Positions 44,605 to 55,400 of a stretch of DNA of 64,000 nt are shown one piece after another. Location of the stretch: assembly GCF_958298935.1 (NCBI RefSeq), contig NC_084927.1, positions 19,790,001 to 19,854,000 of the forward strand. Direction: 5' to 3'. The stretch's first letter is position 1, and the number at the start of each line of letters is the position of its first letter. Below the pieces are notes generated by a model. It ran no database searches and had not been told where the DNA came from. It saw only the letters and a program-made list of their open reading frames with translations. Position numbers and translations under genes: made by a program. The stretch comes from Phragmites australis. Its lineage: Eukaryota > Streptophyta > Magnoliopsida > Poales > Poaceae.

Positions 44605-44958
44605 CACATTACTTAAAAAAAGGTTATCACTGTCGGTTTTTTAACCGGGAGTGAATATGTGGCAATGATAATCAAGGATTATCACTGCCAGTTCCAAAAC
44701 CAACAGTGATAAAATCTATCACTGCTCATTCTTGATCTCATTCCGTTCGATTTGTATAATTATCACTGCCGGTTCTATGTATGAACTAGCAATGATCTTA
44801 ATCCAGGACAAAAAAATAAAAAAATAAACATTCATCCATTAATTTAAAGGAGATTATCATTACTAATGATCATATTAATATAGTCATGCAGACGACAGCG
44901 TAAAGACCTAACATGCGTGAAAACCCTAACACGCACGTCGATTGAATAACCTAGCTAA

Positions 44959-45394
44959 CTAACTAGTCATGCTCAAGTTGAAACTCGACCAATGAATGAA
45001 AGTTTGCGGCCTCATCATCGTCATCTTCATCGCATCATCCTTGTCGCTGCCATCATCGTCATAGTCCTCATCGTCGTCATTAACGACGGTGTTAGCATCA
45101 TTGGCGTCTTCCTCCTCCTCCTCCTCCGATGACGATGAGTTCATCTGGGCCTTCTTGACTCTCAGCGGCTTGTCGATGAATGCATCCCACACTTCGTCAT
45201 CCGACGAGGGGGATCCTGGCGAAATGCCAGAATCAAAGGTGGGGGCACCTCGTCCGACAGGGCCTCCTCCCCCTCGGATGAGGACGTGGGTGTGGGAGGC
45301 ATCCTCAGAGAAGGTAGTGGAGACAACAACAGGTCCATGTGGATCGCGCGCAGTAGGTGGAGGGGTGGCCGGCGGTGAGTGAGGGAGAGAGAGA

Positions 45395-45462
<68 letters not shown>

Positions 45463-45465
45463 CAC
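44959..45465 (-). CDS. Acidic low-complexity frame inside the CACTA element
   Basis: An open minus-strand frame whose N-terminus is only translated GA repeat (SLSLSL...). The core reads DPHGPVVVSTTFSEDASHTH, then SPSSDDEVWDAFIDKPLRVK and MNSSSSEEEEEEDANDAN. The second part resembles the acidic patches in neighbouring CACTA-like regions (36.2 kb). It may be a remnant of a transposon-encoded accessory protein or a captured exon. It is not recognisable as a host gene. Confidence 0.3.
45383..45459. repeat. GA microsatellite
   Basis: GA repeat, unbroken from about 45401 to 45459 after a short interrupted part. Confidence 0.95.
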
Positions 45466-45845
45466 TCACATTTAAAGTTACACGCGTGAAGACTTACGGA
45501 TTTTGAGTATCACTGTCGATTATTATTTGCACGTCTTTTGATGGGCTAAATCACTGCCAGATCATTTTATGAACTGATAGTGATATATCACTGCCTGTTC
45601 ATAGATACAATCGGCAGTGATAATGTGAATATTACCGTCGGTTAGTAACAAGAATTGGCAGTGATGTATCACTACCCGTTTGTATTACTAATCGGCATAG
45701 TTAATCACTATTATTGTCGATTCTTACTGGCTCGGCTTTTTATGTGCGACTAAAGCCTACGAACTAGCAGTGATATATTATCACTGCTTGTTATTTTTGA
45801 ACCGGCAGTGAATAGGAGGCACGGATGACCTTTTCTGTGGTAGTG

Positions 45846-46270
45846 TCGCTATGACTATGTAGAAATGACATTATCTTTAATAAGAGAAAAAATAATTCTC
45901 CTTTGCAGGTTATTTATACTTGTATGTGCTGGCTCCGTGCGTGATATGTGCTGCAGCGGTAGGAGATTTGAGAGATGGTGGCAGAGACATGCACACATTT
46001 AGAGCAGGTGGTCAGGGAGTTCTGTACTCGGTTTGGATGAGGGTCTAGGCTTCAGATTGACACACCCAAACATAGTCTTGCATCGGATCGTTTTCCTCTT
46101 TTTTGAGTCTGCTTCATGTACTTTTTTTGTTTTTACTTTTCCTTTTTTTTGGATGTGTACATCTGAGTTATGCACAAATGTGTACATCCGAGTTATGCAC
46201 AAGTAGGAGGTGAAGTAGGTTATATCATCTTAATGTTACGATAAGAGTTGATAAAACTTTCATTATAAAA
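45846..46270 (+). mobile_element. LINE ORF2 3' part, right of the CACTA insert
   Basis: Reads SLWLCRNDIIFNKRKNN right after the CACTA end and then CWLRAWYVLQR, the C-terminal LINE motif (family WAIWLCRND...F). TTTCATTATAAAAAAATAG near 46260 may be the tail. A 25-bp tandem duplication lies at 46154-46203. Confidence 0.7.
46154..46203 (+). repeat. 25-bp tandem duplication
   Basis: 46154-46178 and 46179-46203 differ by two bases (unit TGTGTACATCTGAGTTATGC). Near the LINE 3' end. Confidence 0.9.
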
Positions 46271-46857
46271 AAATAGAAACACAACATATCGTGACTAAAT
46301 GGAACTAGATATGCCAATTAATTTTCTCAAGTCTATGGTTCTACATAGTAGGAGTAACAGTACAGATCAGGTCTATGACTAAAACCCTTACAACCAACCG
46401 TTACAACATCCAATAAAATAGCATACAAGTAATTGTACCCTTGTGACTACTTTTCATAAGGTATCCCTGTGACGCCAATGCTTCCTTAGATCAGAAGCCA
46501 CGAAACATAACAAAAGTGGAGCATGACTTTTGAACACAACCTCACAAGAAGCTAGGACGAATAAAATCATGTGCTTGATGGAAAAGAGTGAGAACTTCTG
46601 CAACCTGAAGAACCTTAGTGTCATGCGCTGCTCTAAAAAGCAGCTTCAATACGACAGTACATCCACCTGTATGCATGTTTTTTGACACATAAACTAAGAT
46701 AGTTAACATAAGGACTTCAGCCTCGCACAAATGTAGCACACATGCATGAACCAAGCTAGGTTATTGAGTTCCATCCATGTACTAGATAAAACTTTCATGT
46801 TGGACCCAAAGCTTCAATAAGCATTGGGAACCGGTAGCTGAAGCATTAGACACTAAA
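46270..46857. other. Intergenic, nothing recognised
   Basis: No supported gene or repeat. Confidence 0.35.
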
Positions 46858-47880
46858 CACTACTATATAACCCATCATAAATGACGGATCATCAGTGTCG
46901 GTTCAACTAAAAACGTCACTGATGCATCATCAGTGACAGTTGATACCAAATTAGTATCATTGCCGGTTTTTAATAATACTATCACTGTCAGTTGTTAATT
47001 CGAACCGGCAGTGAAAAGTCATCCAGACCCGAAAGTTTACTTCAATCTGATTTTGGCTCACAATACTCACGTCCACCTCCAACTCCCTCAGTGTGTAGCC
47101 GCGTAGCTGCTACCTCTGCTATCTCTTTCTCCGTCTCTCTCACCCCTTCCCATCCCACTGCCCCCGCCGGCCGCTCCTCCTCCTCCTGAGATCTCCTCCC
47201 CCACTGGCCTCCCCACCGGCCTCCTCCTCCACTACCCTCCCCACCAGCCTCCTCCTGATCTCCTCCCCCATCGGCCTCCTCCCGCACCAGCCTCGCTAGA
47301 TCCATGGCAGAGGGTTCGAGGGCGGTGGCAGAGGGCGGTGGGTCCAAGTGCGACTACCCCAAGGACAATGGCTCCAAGGGTAGTGGGTCCGAGAGTGTGG
47401 AGCGCGGCGGGACCAAGGGTCGACTCACCACGGCTCGTTGTCCGTGCTCATGGTTGATGTCAAGAAGGACGGTGGCGACACACTCCTTCTGTTTTGTGTT
47501 GTGGCGGCAGCCTTCATGCCACCATGTTTTCTTATGCAGGGTCGAGCTGGCGTGGCAGCCTGTGGGTCCGAGGGCGTGAAGCGCGGTAGGACCAAGGGAC
47601 AACTCACTGTGGCTCGTCATCCATTCTCATGGTCGATGTCAAGAAGGACGACAACGGCATGCTCCTTCTGCTATGTGCTATGGTGGCGGACGCATTTTCT
47701 TATGCAGGACGGAGCAAGGCCGAGTTATGGCATGCACTGCCAGTTTCTCGTTTCCTTTTTTCGCTCCCCAGAATACCTATCACTACCGGTTCTAGACCCG
47801 ACAGTGATAGGTACCGATTTTTACTGGCAAGTAAGGACTACCGGTTCCAAAACCAGCAGTGATTAAAGATGCTATGCTGG
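46858..47880. mobile_element. CACTA element, ATCACTGCCGG family, GC-rich interior
   Basis: Starts CACTACTATATAACCCATC (compare CACTACTACATAACAG at 1497) followed by ATCAGTGACAG and CCGGCAGTGA repeats to 47015. The interior is GC-rich with a 178-bp tandem duplication. The right side (47770-47870) has ATCACTACCGG and CCAGCAGTGA repeats, but no clear terminal CACTA inverted end, so the right boundary is approximate. Confidence 0.55.
47389..47735 (+). repeat. ~178-bp tandem duplication in the CACTA interior
   Basis: The block from CCGAGAGTGTGGAGCGCGG (47389) is repeated from CCGAGGGCGTGAAGCGCGG (47567). Both contain TGATGTCAAGAAGGACG-like or CGATGTCAAGAAGGACG and TTTTCTTATGCAGG. Confidence 0.8.
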
Positions 47881-48071
47881 TTAAAAATTAATTGATCAAG
47901 AGATGGCTAATCATGGTACTGCAAAAGGAGGTGTAGAACTTTTTTCAACCTCTCCACATGCCTTCGCATACCAGAGATAGGTTTCTTCCATATTATCTCT
48001 TATCTACCTTTGAATTTGGTGGGATTTTGAGTATTTCCAAGACAGGTCTTAGAAAAAACAAGAACCTACTC

Positions 48072-49592
48072 TCTTGGAAATAATGCAAATGGACTTGTCT
48101 CTTAGCAACATGGCTTATGGAAACTTGCATCTTCAAGCAATGTCAAGAAGCTAACAAAGTTTCATCCCTTTTTTTTTGCAAGGAAACAAAGCTTCACTAT
48201 GAGAAATGTGCATGGATTGGAGGTGGATAGGCCTGCTTCGCAGTGACTAGTCCGGCATGGCGGTGGCTGGTTTGGTGCAGGGAGGCCTCGTCTGTGCGGG
48301 GCGGTGTGATAGCCGGTAGCTGCCGTGGGATTTCAGCGATTGGGACGACATGGTGATGCCTTAGAGGCACCTGGATCTGGAAGGGTGGCCCAGGCCGGCA
48401 CAGGAGGTAGGTGTGGTGCAGGCGATGGTCGGTGATACGTAGCATCGGCTTGGTCTCATCTCGGCAGCGGTCGGTCCCGTAGAGTGGTGGCTGGTTCAAT
48501 ATGGGAGCAGCCTAGTCAATGCAATGGAGATCAAATCCGGGTGGAGGTGGTACAGATCGACACTGTGTAGTCGGATCTGGTGGTGGAGTGATGGCATTCC
48601 TCATGACGGAACAGCCGGTGGAGCTAGGCTACAACGGCTGGGCTGGATGCCACAGCGGTCAGTCCTGCATTGCAGCGTCCGATTCGGCACGACATGAGGT
48701 GGCACAACAGCCTTGTGGTCAGATCCACGCTATGGCGGTGTACGGTCCCGCATGGCGGTGACTATTTTTGACGATGCACGTGGTGACACGACATTGGTGG
48801 TGGAAGTGCAGCGGCCTGGTAGGCAAACCCACGTGGCTGCGGCGTACAATCCAGCATGGCGACGGCTGTTTTGGTGCAGTGCGAGGTGGCACGTCGATGG
48901 TGGTAGTGGTGCGGTGGCCTACTGGTGGTGCAACAACAACGACCGGGGTGGAGGGCAGACAATGTTGTCGCAGGGGTGATGCGGTGGCTGGTTCTGCATT
49001 GCAATGGCTAGTTCGGTGACTCGTCAAGGCGTCCGAATTTGTGCTGGGCCTGGGCGGCGACGGCGGCTGGTCTCACACAGCGACGGCCAGTCTGGTGTGG
49101 TAGGGGCTAGGCCAGCGGTGATGCCTGACTCTCACGGAAATGGGCAGTGGCACACAACGATGGGAGCCGAGCTGCGACGACTAATCCTGCTTGGCAGCGG
49201 TGAGTTTGGTGCGGCATGGCTCCAGCTCAAGTGCCAATGGCGGCGGAGGCGAGGAAACCAATGATGTAGTTGGTCTCTATGAATGGAGCTGGTGGGGCAT
49301 GGTGGCGCGGCGGCGGTCCACACATAGCGGTGGTCGAGTTCGGCGTAGGCGACTGTGTTCGGTGACATGGTGGGTGCTGTCATGGTGGTTTGATTCTATT
49401 GACGTCATGTGTTGTGGTCCTATGTCTAACCGGCTGAGTAAATAGTTGCTATAGTTGCTTGTTATTTGGTTGTTGCGTTTGTTGTTTTTTCTTTTCCGGT
49501 TTATAGCCTCCCAAGGCTATACTCATATATTTTCTTTTTACTATATCAATACTAACGGGCACTGTCAAGTGTTGTTGGTTAAAAAAAAAAAA
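48072..49592 (+). mobile_element. Putative poly(A)-tailed retroposon with GC-rich repetitive body
   Basis: The stretch ends in CAAGTGTTGTTGGTT followed by a run of A residues (49579-49592), like a LINE/SINE tail. ACCTACTCT occurs just after the tail and also near 48063-48071, a possible 9-bp duplication. The body at 48200-49420 is GC-rich and built of loosely repeated GGCATGGCGGTGGCTGGT-like phrases. No RT domain is visible. Family unknown; the boundaries are tentative. Confidence 0.4.
48200..49420 (+). repeat. Degenerate GGC/GGT-rich tandem phrases
   Basis: Recurring variants of (T/C)GGCATGGCGGTGGCTGGTT and CGGTGTACGGTCCCGCATGG with irregular spacing. Open frames on both strands across it are compositional. 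Confidence 0.5.
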
Positions 49593-49989
49593 GACCTACT
49601 CTTTGATGTTATGTCTATACTAGAGATTATCAGTTCGAGAATGATTTGATTAGGATTTAGGAGTAACGACATCTCAGGTTTGTAAAAATACTTGGATTCG
49701 ATAGGGAATAGGCATATCCACTAGCTTTACTAGCAGGAACAAAGAAATGCATCCCCAACTTGTAACCTACTGCTGATGTTAAGCCAGCTAGGAACAAAAC
49801 TAAGCTAGTAACTAGGGGTTCATGACCAAGTCTAACTTCAGTACTATGGGCCAGTCAGCCATGTGCAGGTGCCCCACTATGGAAGATTTGCTAGCATGGG
49901 CAACTCTTTTCTCAAAATAACACGAACTAACTTAAGGCCAAGTCAATATTGTATCCCTCTGGATGGTTATAACTGTTCAAGTTTCTATG

Positions 49990-51950
49990 AAAATGAAGAT
50001 CAAAATTTCCCTTCTTCATCTTAAATGAAGAACAGCAACAGACAAGTTTTAGGTTGCAGTATATACCTTTCCTGAACTCAAGCTTCTGAAGAGTCTGAAG
50101 ACTCGCAATCTGAAGGGTACGTTCAGAACATGCGTAAATGACCCCAAAGGAAAAATGAACAGAGTTTTCGGCTCACATGTGTGCCGGCTATCAGTCTATC
50201 ACCTTGTCCTGATCTCAAGCTCTGGATAATGCCGATGCCATATGATGGAATCCTAATCAGCGGGTTAGGTTTAGTAGGCACATGCACCTTCTCTGGTGCA
50301 TCTTCAAGAAAGTATGCCTGACCCTCTGAACTGAAATAGGTAAAAACACAGTTGTCATTCGCTACAAATCTTTTAAGCGATATGACGAAGAGGAATAGGA
50401 TCATGCATACACTGGTGCAATTTTGAGTTGTTCTCGGCTACTACCCTGTGACTAGCTTTATTAACAAAATCATGAAGTCCAACCACCCACGGACCATCGA
50501 TGGCCAACAAAAAATTTCTTGACTATACTTCCATACCGCCTTGGGTGGCACAGGCCAAAGCCTTAAGCATCAGAGCCAAAATGATCTGGTCGATTTTCTT
50601 ATTCAGAGCAAAACCTAGCTAGGTAAGATAATGGTTGTCGTTGTTATTATATAATTATACAGGGAGAGGAAATGTTCCCTTCATCTGCATGAAGAGCAGC
50701 CACACACAACTCTAGTCTAGCATAACTGAATGCACCTTTGCTGAATTCAACTTTCTTGAATTGCCTGAAATCAACGAGAAACCCATAGGACTAAACTCAA
50801 GAGTATGGCAGGTCTGTTCAAGTGAAATGCGCATACTTGTGCATTCAACATTGGACAATGTCAAACTATCCAACCTGCCTAATGTTTGTAATCTATGTTC
50901 GATGAAAGCGCATTTTTAAATTTAATTTAATTTCTAGATAAATCATAAATAGGAACCGATATACCATCGTTATAATACACCAAGAGTATAAACTAGATAT
51001 ATATGTAACATAACTAACATCTCTAATCTACTCAATAACAGGAATAACATGGCACCGATCAATAGCAAGAGACCCAGAAGACCCCATGATAACGATGCAG
51101 AAGGTGATGACGAACAAAAAGCATATCGCTAGTAGCTGATGGCGACGAGAAAGCAAATCACAAGCAGTCGTGTGAAACGCTTCCCAAAAACCTTATTCGT
51201 CCTCTCCTGATACAAGATCGGGTGTAGCAGTGAGGAGGCAAAAACCTAAATTATATATATATATATTATGGCAGTGACTGGTAAATATATATAGAGAAAC
51301 ACGTGGTTGAGACGTGTCACAATCAGACTAACCACGGACCATTTTCTCACATAACAAATAATAAAACAAATGGAGGCAACGCACCCACCTGCTCACACCC
51401 ACGCCCCAGACTGGCCTGGCGAGGTGAGGCAAGCAAGCAAGCAAGTTTAATCTTCTAGTACTCTCATCTACGTATGCTAAGATGGTAGAAGACACAATTC
51501 TTTTTTAAATTGGTCTAACTCCACCTCCACTATCATTGTGGGACTAAACCCACTATCTCAATTTTCTTAATGGGCCCTTAAAATTTATTTTTTGTCTCAA
51601 AATAAAACGGGCCAAGGCCCATATATCCTAACAATCTAGTATAGTATGAATTCTCCTTGCTGATTCAGGGCACTGGATGCCTTTTTCAGGTTGAAATGGT
51701 GAAAGGTTTTCAGCTGCTAGATGGATAAGCCGACTAAGCTAGGAGTACATGAAACCCCGGACCATGTCAAATAAGCAATTATAGAGAATACCAAATTGGA
51801 ACCATAGTTTTGGTGCAGGTCAATAAGGACAGCCCAGCCCACCAACAACTCAAGAATCAAAGAGGCAATTGATTCATTCCTCATTTTGGATGTACGAAGC
51901 TTCAGTAGGCTATTAGGTTTGTTTTTTTCTTTCAAATGGGTATTTCACAA
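49990..51950 (-). pseudogene. Leucine-rich-repeat-like gene remnant split by a solo LTR
   Basis: On the minus strand several phrases resemble LRR or NLR C-termini: a frame near 51935-51717 (LLKLRTSKMRNESIASLILE, then LVFS-like), LQTLGRLDSLTLSNVECTS just left of the LTR (50895-50840), FKKVEFSKGAFSYARLELCV (50760-50700), and LQTLQKLEFRKG (50100-50060). The last two look like duplicates of one exon type. An exon-like block at about 50172-50330 (APEKVHVPTKPNPLIRIPSY) has an acceptor TATTTCAG before it and GTGAGC after it, but I do not recognise it. The solo LTR 50896-51633 interrupts the remnant. Identification as LRR is tentative. Confidence 0.35.
50896..51633 (-). mobile_element. Solo copia LTR with target duplication ATCTA
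   Basis: 738 bp bounded on the minus strand by TGTTAGGATATATGGGCC (start) and ...CATCGAACA (end), with ATCTA at 50891-50895 and 51634-51638. Contains an AT-rich TATATATATATA block near 51255. No internal region is present, so it is a solo LTR. Confidence 0.9.
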
Positions 51951-51954
51951 ACAT

Positions 51955-52422
51955 TTTTTTTGCAAGAATTTCATAGGAAACAATTTAATTCTCACACGAT
52001 TCCAGGGAAGTTCCTGCGTTCCAAATGGTTTATGTTACCGAGACAATTCATAAGATCAAAGTCAAATGGACACATCCTTTTTATGCAATGGGACCCAAAA
52101 ACTTCAGAGTGATATGTTTCGGAATCAAAATTTAAGGTATTATCTTAGAATTGATCATGCATGCATGATCATAGTAAAATTCTTGTACACCCATAGAAAT
52201 GGTTTATGTTGCTAAGACAAGTCATAAGATAAAGTCAATGGGCAAATGCTATGCAGCACGATACCTATCACTTCCCCTCATGTCTTGCAGTCTTGATGAC
52301 AAACAATAAGACTTAGTGCACGCGGACCACGCCCAGAACATTGATTCGAACCAATCTCGCTCTGCTTATCAAATCATTGAAGCTCATGCAACTTGTGTAA
52401 AAAGGCCTGCTCTAGAATATAG
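51955..52422. other. Intergenic, nothing recognised
   Basis: AT-rich. ATGGTTTATGTTACCGAGAC near 52026 is repeated as ATGGTTTATGTTGCTAAGAC near 52199, a dispersed duplication. No gene. Confidence 0.35.
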
Positions 52423-52882
52423 TGTAGGACCGAGAACGAGATCAGAGAGGGGGTGAATAGGCGCTCGCCAAATTTTTTGGATGGTCTTCTTCTATTTGAT
52501 TATCCAACGCATCTTAAAATAAAGAGCGAAAGCAGAAAATCAAGAGACATGAAATCACTCAAAAAAATTTGAGAAAAATATTGCTCCACTTGTATGGATG
52601 TGAACTATAGGTTGTATTGAAGACCATATTAAGTGTCATGGCGTGAGGTAAATCACAATTCAGAGAAAAATATCTTAAATCAAGAAAGCAATGGCACCAA
52701 TTGAAGAAATTCTCTAAATTAATTATCTAGAGGCAAGAGAATTCAAAACCAATACTGAATTTGAATTTTATGCATCTAGTAACAAGAAGAATAACCTCAA
52801 CAAGGTGAAAAAACTGCAGCTAAACCACAAGAACAAATCACCGAAAAATCATAGAACTTTCAAAGAAAGCAAGGGAGTCAAT

Positions 52883-54041
52883 CACTATGTGAAAAACAGA
52901 CAAAGAAGATACAAAATTAATGATGAACCATAATATGATCTGTCACTTATGATAATAGTGGTGTGTCATAGTTGTGGCCTATCACTTATTACCGGTCATA
53001 AGTGACGGATCATCCTAGGTAAGTCATAAGTAACGGATCAAGTTATGACCCATCATTTATTACCAATCATAAGTGACAGCCCAAGTTGTGACCCATCAGT
53101 TTGATTAAACATATAATGTGAATGAATTTTAATTAATCAATCATTAGATGTATTAGTCAATCGGTTTCCTATCATAACTTAATTTTTTCTTATATAGAAA
53201 ATATGTACATAGCATGTTGCTATAATTTTTTATTTTTCTTTCATTTTTTTTCACCTCATTAGCACTAGAATAAGAATCATTGTATATTTTTGCTCAAGTT
53301 TGATGTAAGGGGTGGTGGCTGTGGACACAAACGTGAGTTCTAAAAACGATGCAGAAACTTTAGGGAGTGAGAACTCAATATTCTAGGCCATTTTTTGTCT
53401 CGAAAAATTTGCCAAACTCAACAAAGTCGAAGAGAAACAGATGTAATTTTTTCTGTATATGTCCGTAGAGTCAAAAACATCAAAATTAGAGTCTGTATGC
53501 AAAATTTATACCTTAATGAAAGCACTCCGGATCACCTAATTGGTAACATGGTCATAGATGATGGGTCACAAATTGACCCGTCACTTATAAAGGTCATAGG
53601 TGATGGATCATAACTATGACCCATCACCTAACCAGTCATAGGTGACAGGTCATGACTGCGGCAACGAAAGTTAAAGGATAAAATATCCGCTTCCTATCAC
53701 CACGACATGATAGCTGAGGTGGTAAGGGGGTACGCGCAAGATGTGAGGTCGTGGGTTCGATTCCTTGGAAATGTAAAGATTAAAAGTGGTTTGAAAAGTG
53801 GTGTGCATTGTGCGGCATACGTGATAGGTCATGTACATATATATGTACATATATAACTTTTTCATGTCAAAAAATGTGAAAACATCATAAGCAACTGGTC
53901 ACTGTTACAACTCGTCACCTATGACTGAATTGGTGATGGGTCTTAACCCATCACCAATTATGACTCATTAGTGACGCGTTCGGGGTGACGGGTGGTAACC
54001 GTCGATTACCACCCGTCACCCATGACCTTTTTCACGTAGTG
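52883..54041. mobile_element. Non-autonomous CACTA element with AAT target duplication
   Basis: 1159 bp, begins CACTATGTGAAAAACAG, ends TTTTTCACGTAGTG, flanked by AAT at 52880-52882 and 54042-54044. Subterminal repeats of the (A)TAAGTGACGG(G/A)TCA type at both ends. It shares its interior with 22902-24269 but in reverse orientation (TGCTCAAGTTTGATGTAAGG block). No transposase. Confidence 0.92.
53711..53764 (+). promoter_or_regulatory. tRNA-like module (A and B boxes) in a CACTA element
   Basis: A-box match TAGCTGAGGTGGTA (53711-53724) and B-box match GGTTCGATTCC (53754-53764), 43 bp apart. The acceptor stem is absent, so it is not a tRNA gene. It is the counterpart of 23262-23318 in the sister element. 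Confidence 0.6.
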
Positions 54042-54044
54042 AAT

Positions 54045-55400
54045 AGAAGTAGACTAGAAGAAGATAAACACAAGCATGGGGACCACAAACTTCATTACTC
54101 AAAGAGGAACGCCCTATTTTGACAGATTACAAAGTGTTTCTCTCTCAAAAAACTCTCACCTATTATAAAGACTAAGCTCTCCTCTTTTCCTCTCCTAAAA
54201 ACTCAACTAATACAACTCAAATGGCTGACTCAACATCTTCTACAGCCCTACCCCTCTATTTATAGACATAGGGAGTTTGCTTAGCCCTTAAGCTACCTTG
54301 TTCCCAAATACCCCAATCATACAATGTACTCTTACCTACCACTGGGGCATTTTGGTCCATCGGTTATTCCATCCATTGAACGGCTATGACGCCTTCACGA
54401 CTTAGCTTCGTGTTGATGCAAGCTTCGCAATGACGCCACATGTACTTCATCCGTCCACAGTTTTGAGACCAAACTGCGAAAGCACCTTGCACACTTCTCA
54501 AAGTGTAACTCACTGCCATTTGCTTACACCTTAAGCAAGCGCTCTGATGTTGACGCGTGTACTCCATCTTGTGATCTTGACCGCTAGCTAGTCTCTCGGG
54601 CCGTCTTGCCACTTACACTGGCACCCCCTCGCTTGACTTTGTCAACACGCTATTTTCATCCACCCTTCCATGCTTTGCTTGGTCTCCATATGAACAGCTA
54701 GGACTACAATTGAGTCCGCCTGGCCTATTTGATCGTTTGGCACCAAGCATCATGTTTAGTCTCGATCATCTCGATATCGATCACCAAGTTGCATCCATCA
54801 CCTACACATCATAAGACAAGCAAACATGTATCTCTAAGACCATTATGGATTAGTCAAAATCAAATTCTCCTAGATAGATCATGAACACTGGATGTTCCAG
54901 CGTTACCAACTCTTCATCGTCAGACCATCCGACGTGTACATCCTCACTAGACTCGTAATTTTCCAACCTCTATAGAAAAATTAGTCTAGCGTGGACAATG
55001 CCTCATCATCGGACCATTCGGCGAGTACAATTGCACAAGAACTCGTTTTGCAAACTCTCTAGAAGAAATGCTCCAGTGAAGCTTTTGGTGTACACAATGG
55101 AAGATCTGATGTGTACAAAAGCTCTTTCTCTGAAACAAATAGTCCGACGTTCACAACAGATGATCACTGGACCATTCGGCGCATAGAATCACACCAGACA
55201 CACTTTGCAACCTTCTTTGGAAAAATTAGTTTGACATGCACTGCTGACCATCGCCAGACAATCCAACGTTGCACTGCATTTTTGCTTCTGAGTCAAAACC
55301 CTCAGGTGTGAGATCTTCTAAACACTAGACCATCCGATGTGTTCAATTTCCCGAGCGTCGGACCATCCGGTCAGGCAATTTTTTCTGTACTCAGAGACAA
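54045..55400 (-). repeat. Palindromic repeat cluster of the LTR
   Basis: ATCGGACCATTCGGCG, CATCGGACCATCCGACG and similar degenerate units recur between 54890 and 55390, as in the LTR at 12761-14430. Many distorted copies. Confidence 0.55.

Larger units (their letters stand above)
44605..45845. mobile_element. CACTA element inserted in the LINE
   Basis: Left end CACATTACTTAAAAAAAGG, right end on the minus strand CACTACCACAGAAAAGG, with ATCACTGCCGG/CCGGCAGTGATA subterminal repeats at both ends. LINE coding stops before it and resumes after it. The flanking trinucleotides (GGT and TCG) do not match, so the left boundary or the duplication has changed. The interior encodes an acidic minus-strand frame. 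Confidence 0.65.

Noticed and set aside
45383..45465. Long SLSLSL-type N-terminus of an open frame
   Set aside because: It is only the translation of the GA microsatellite.
53704..53775. Functional tRNA gene
   Set aside because: A and B boxes are present but no acceptor stem and an imperfect T stem, and the sister copy differs, so it is only tRNA-like.
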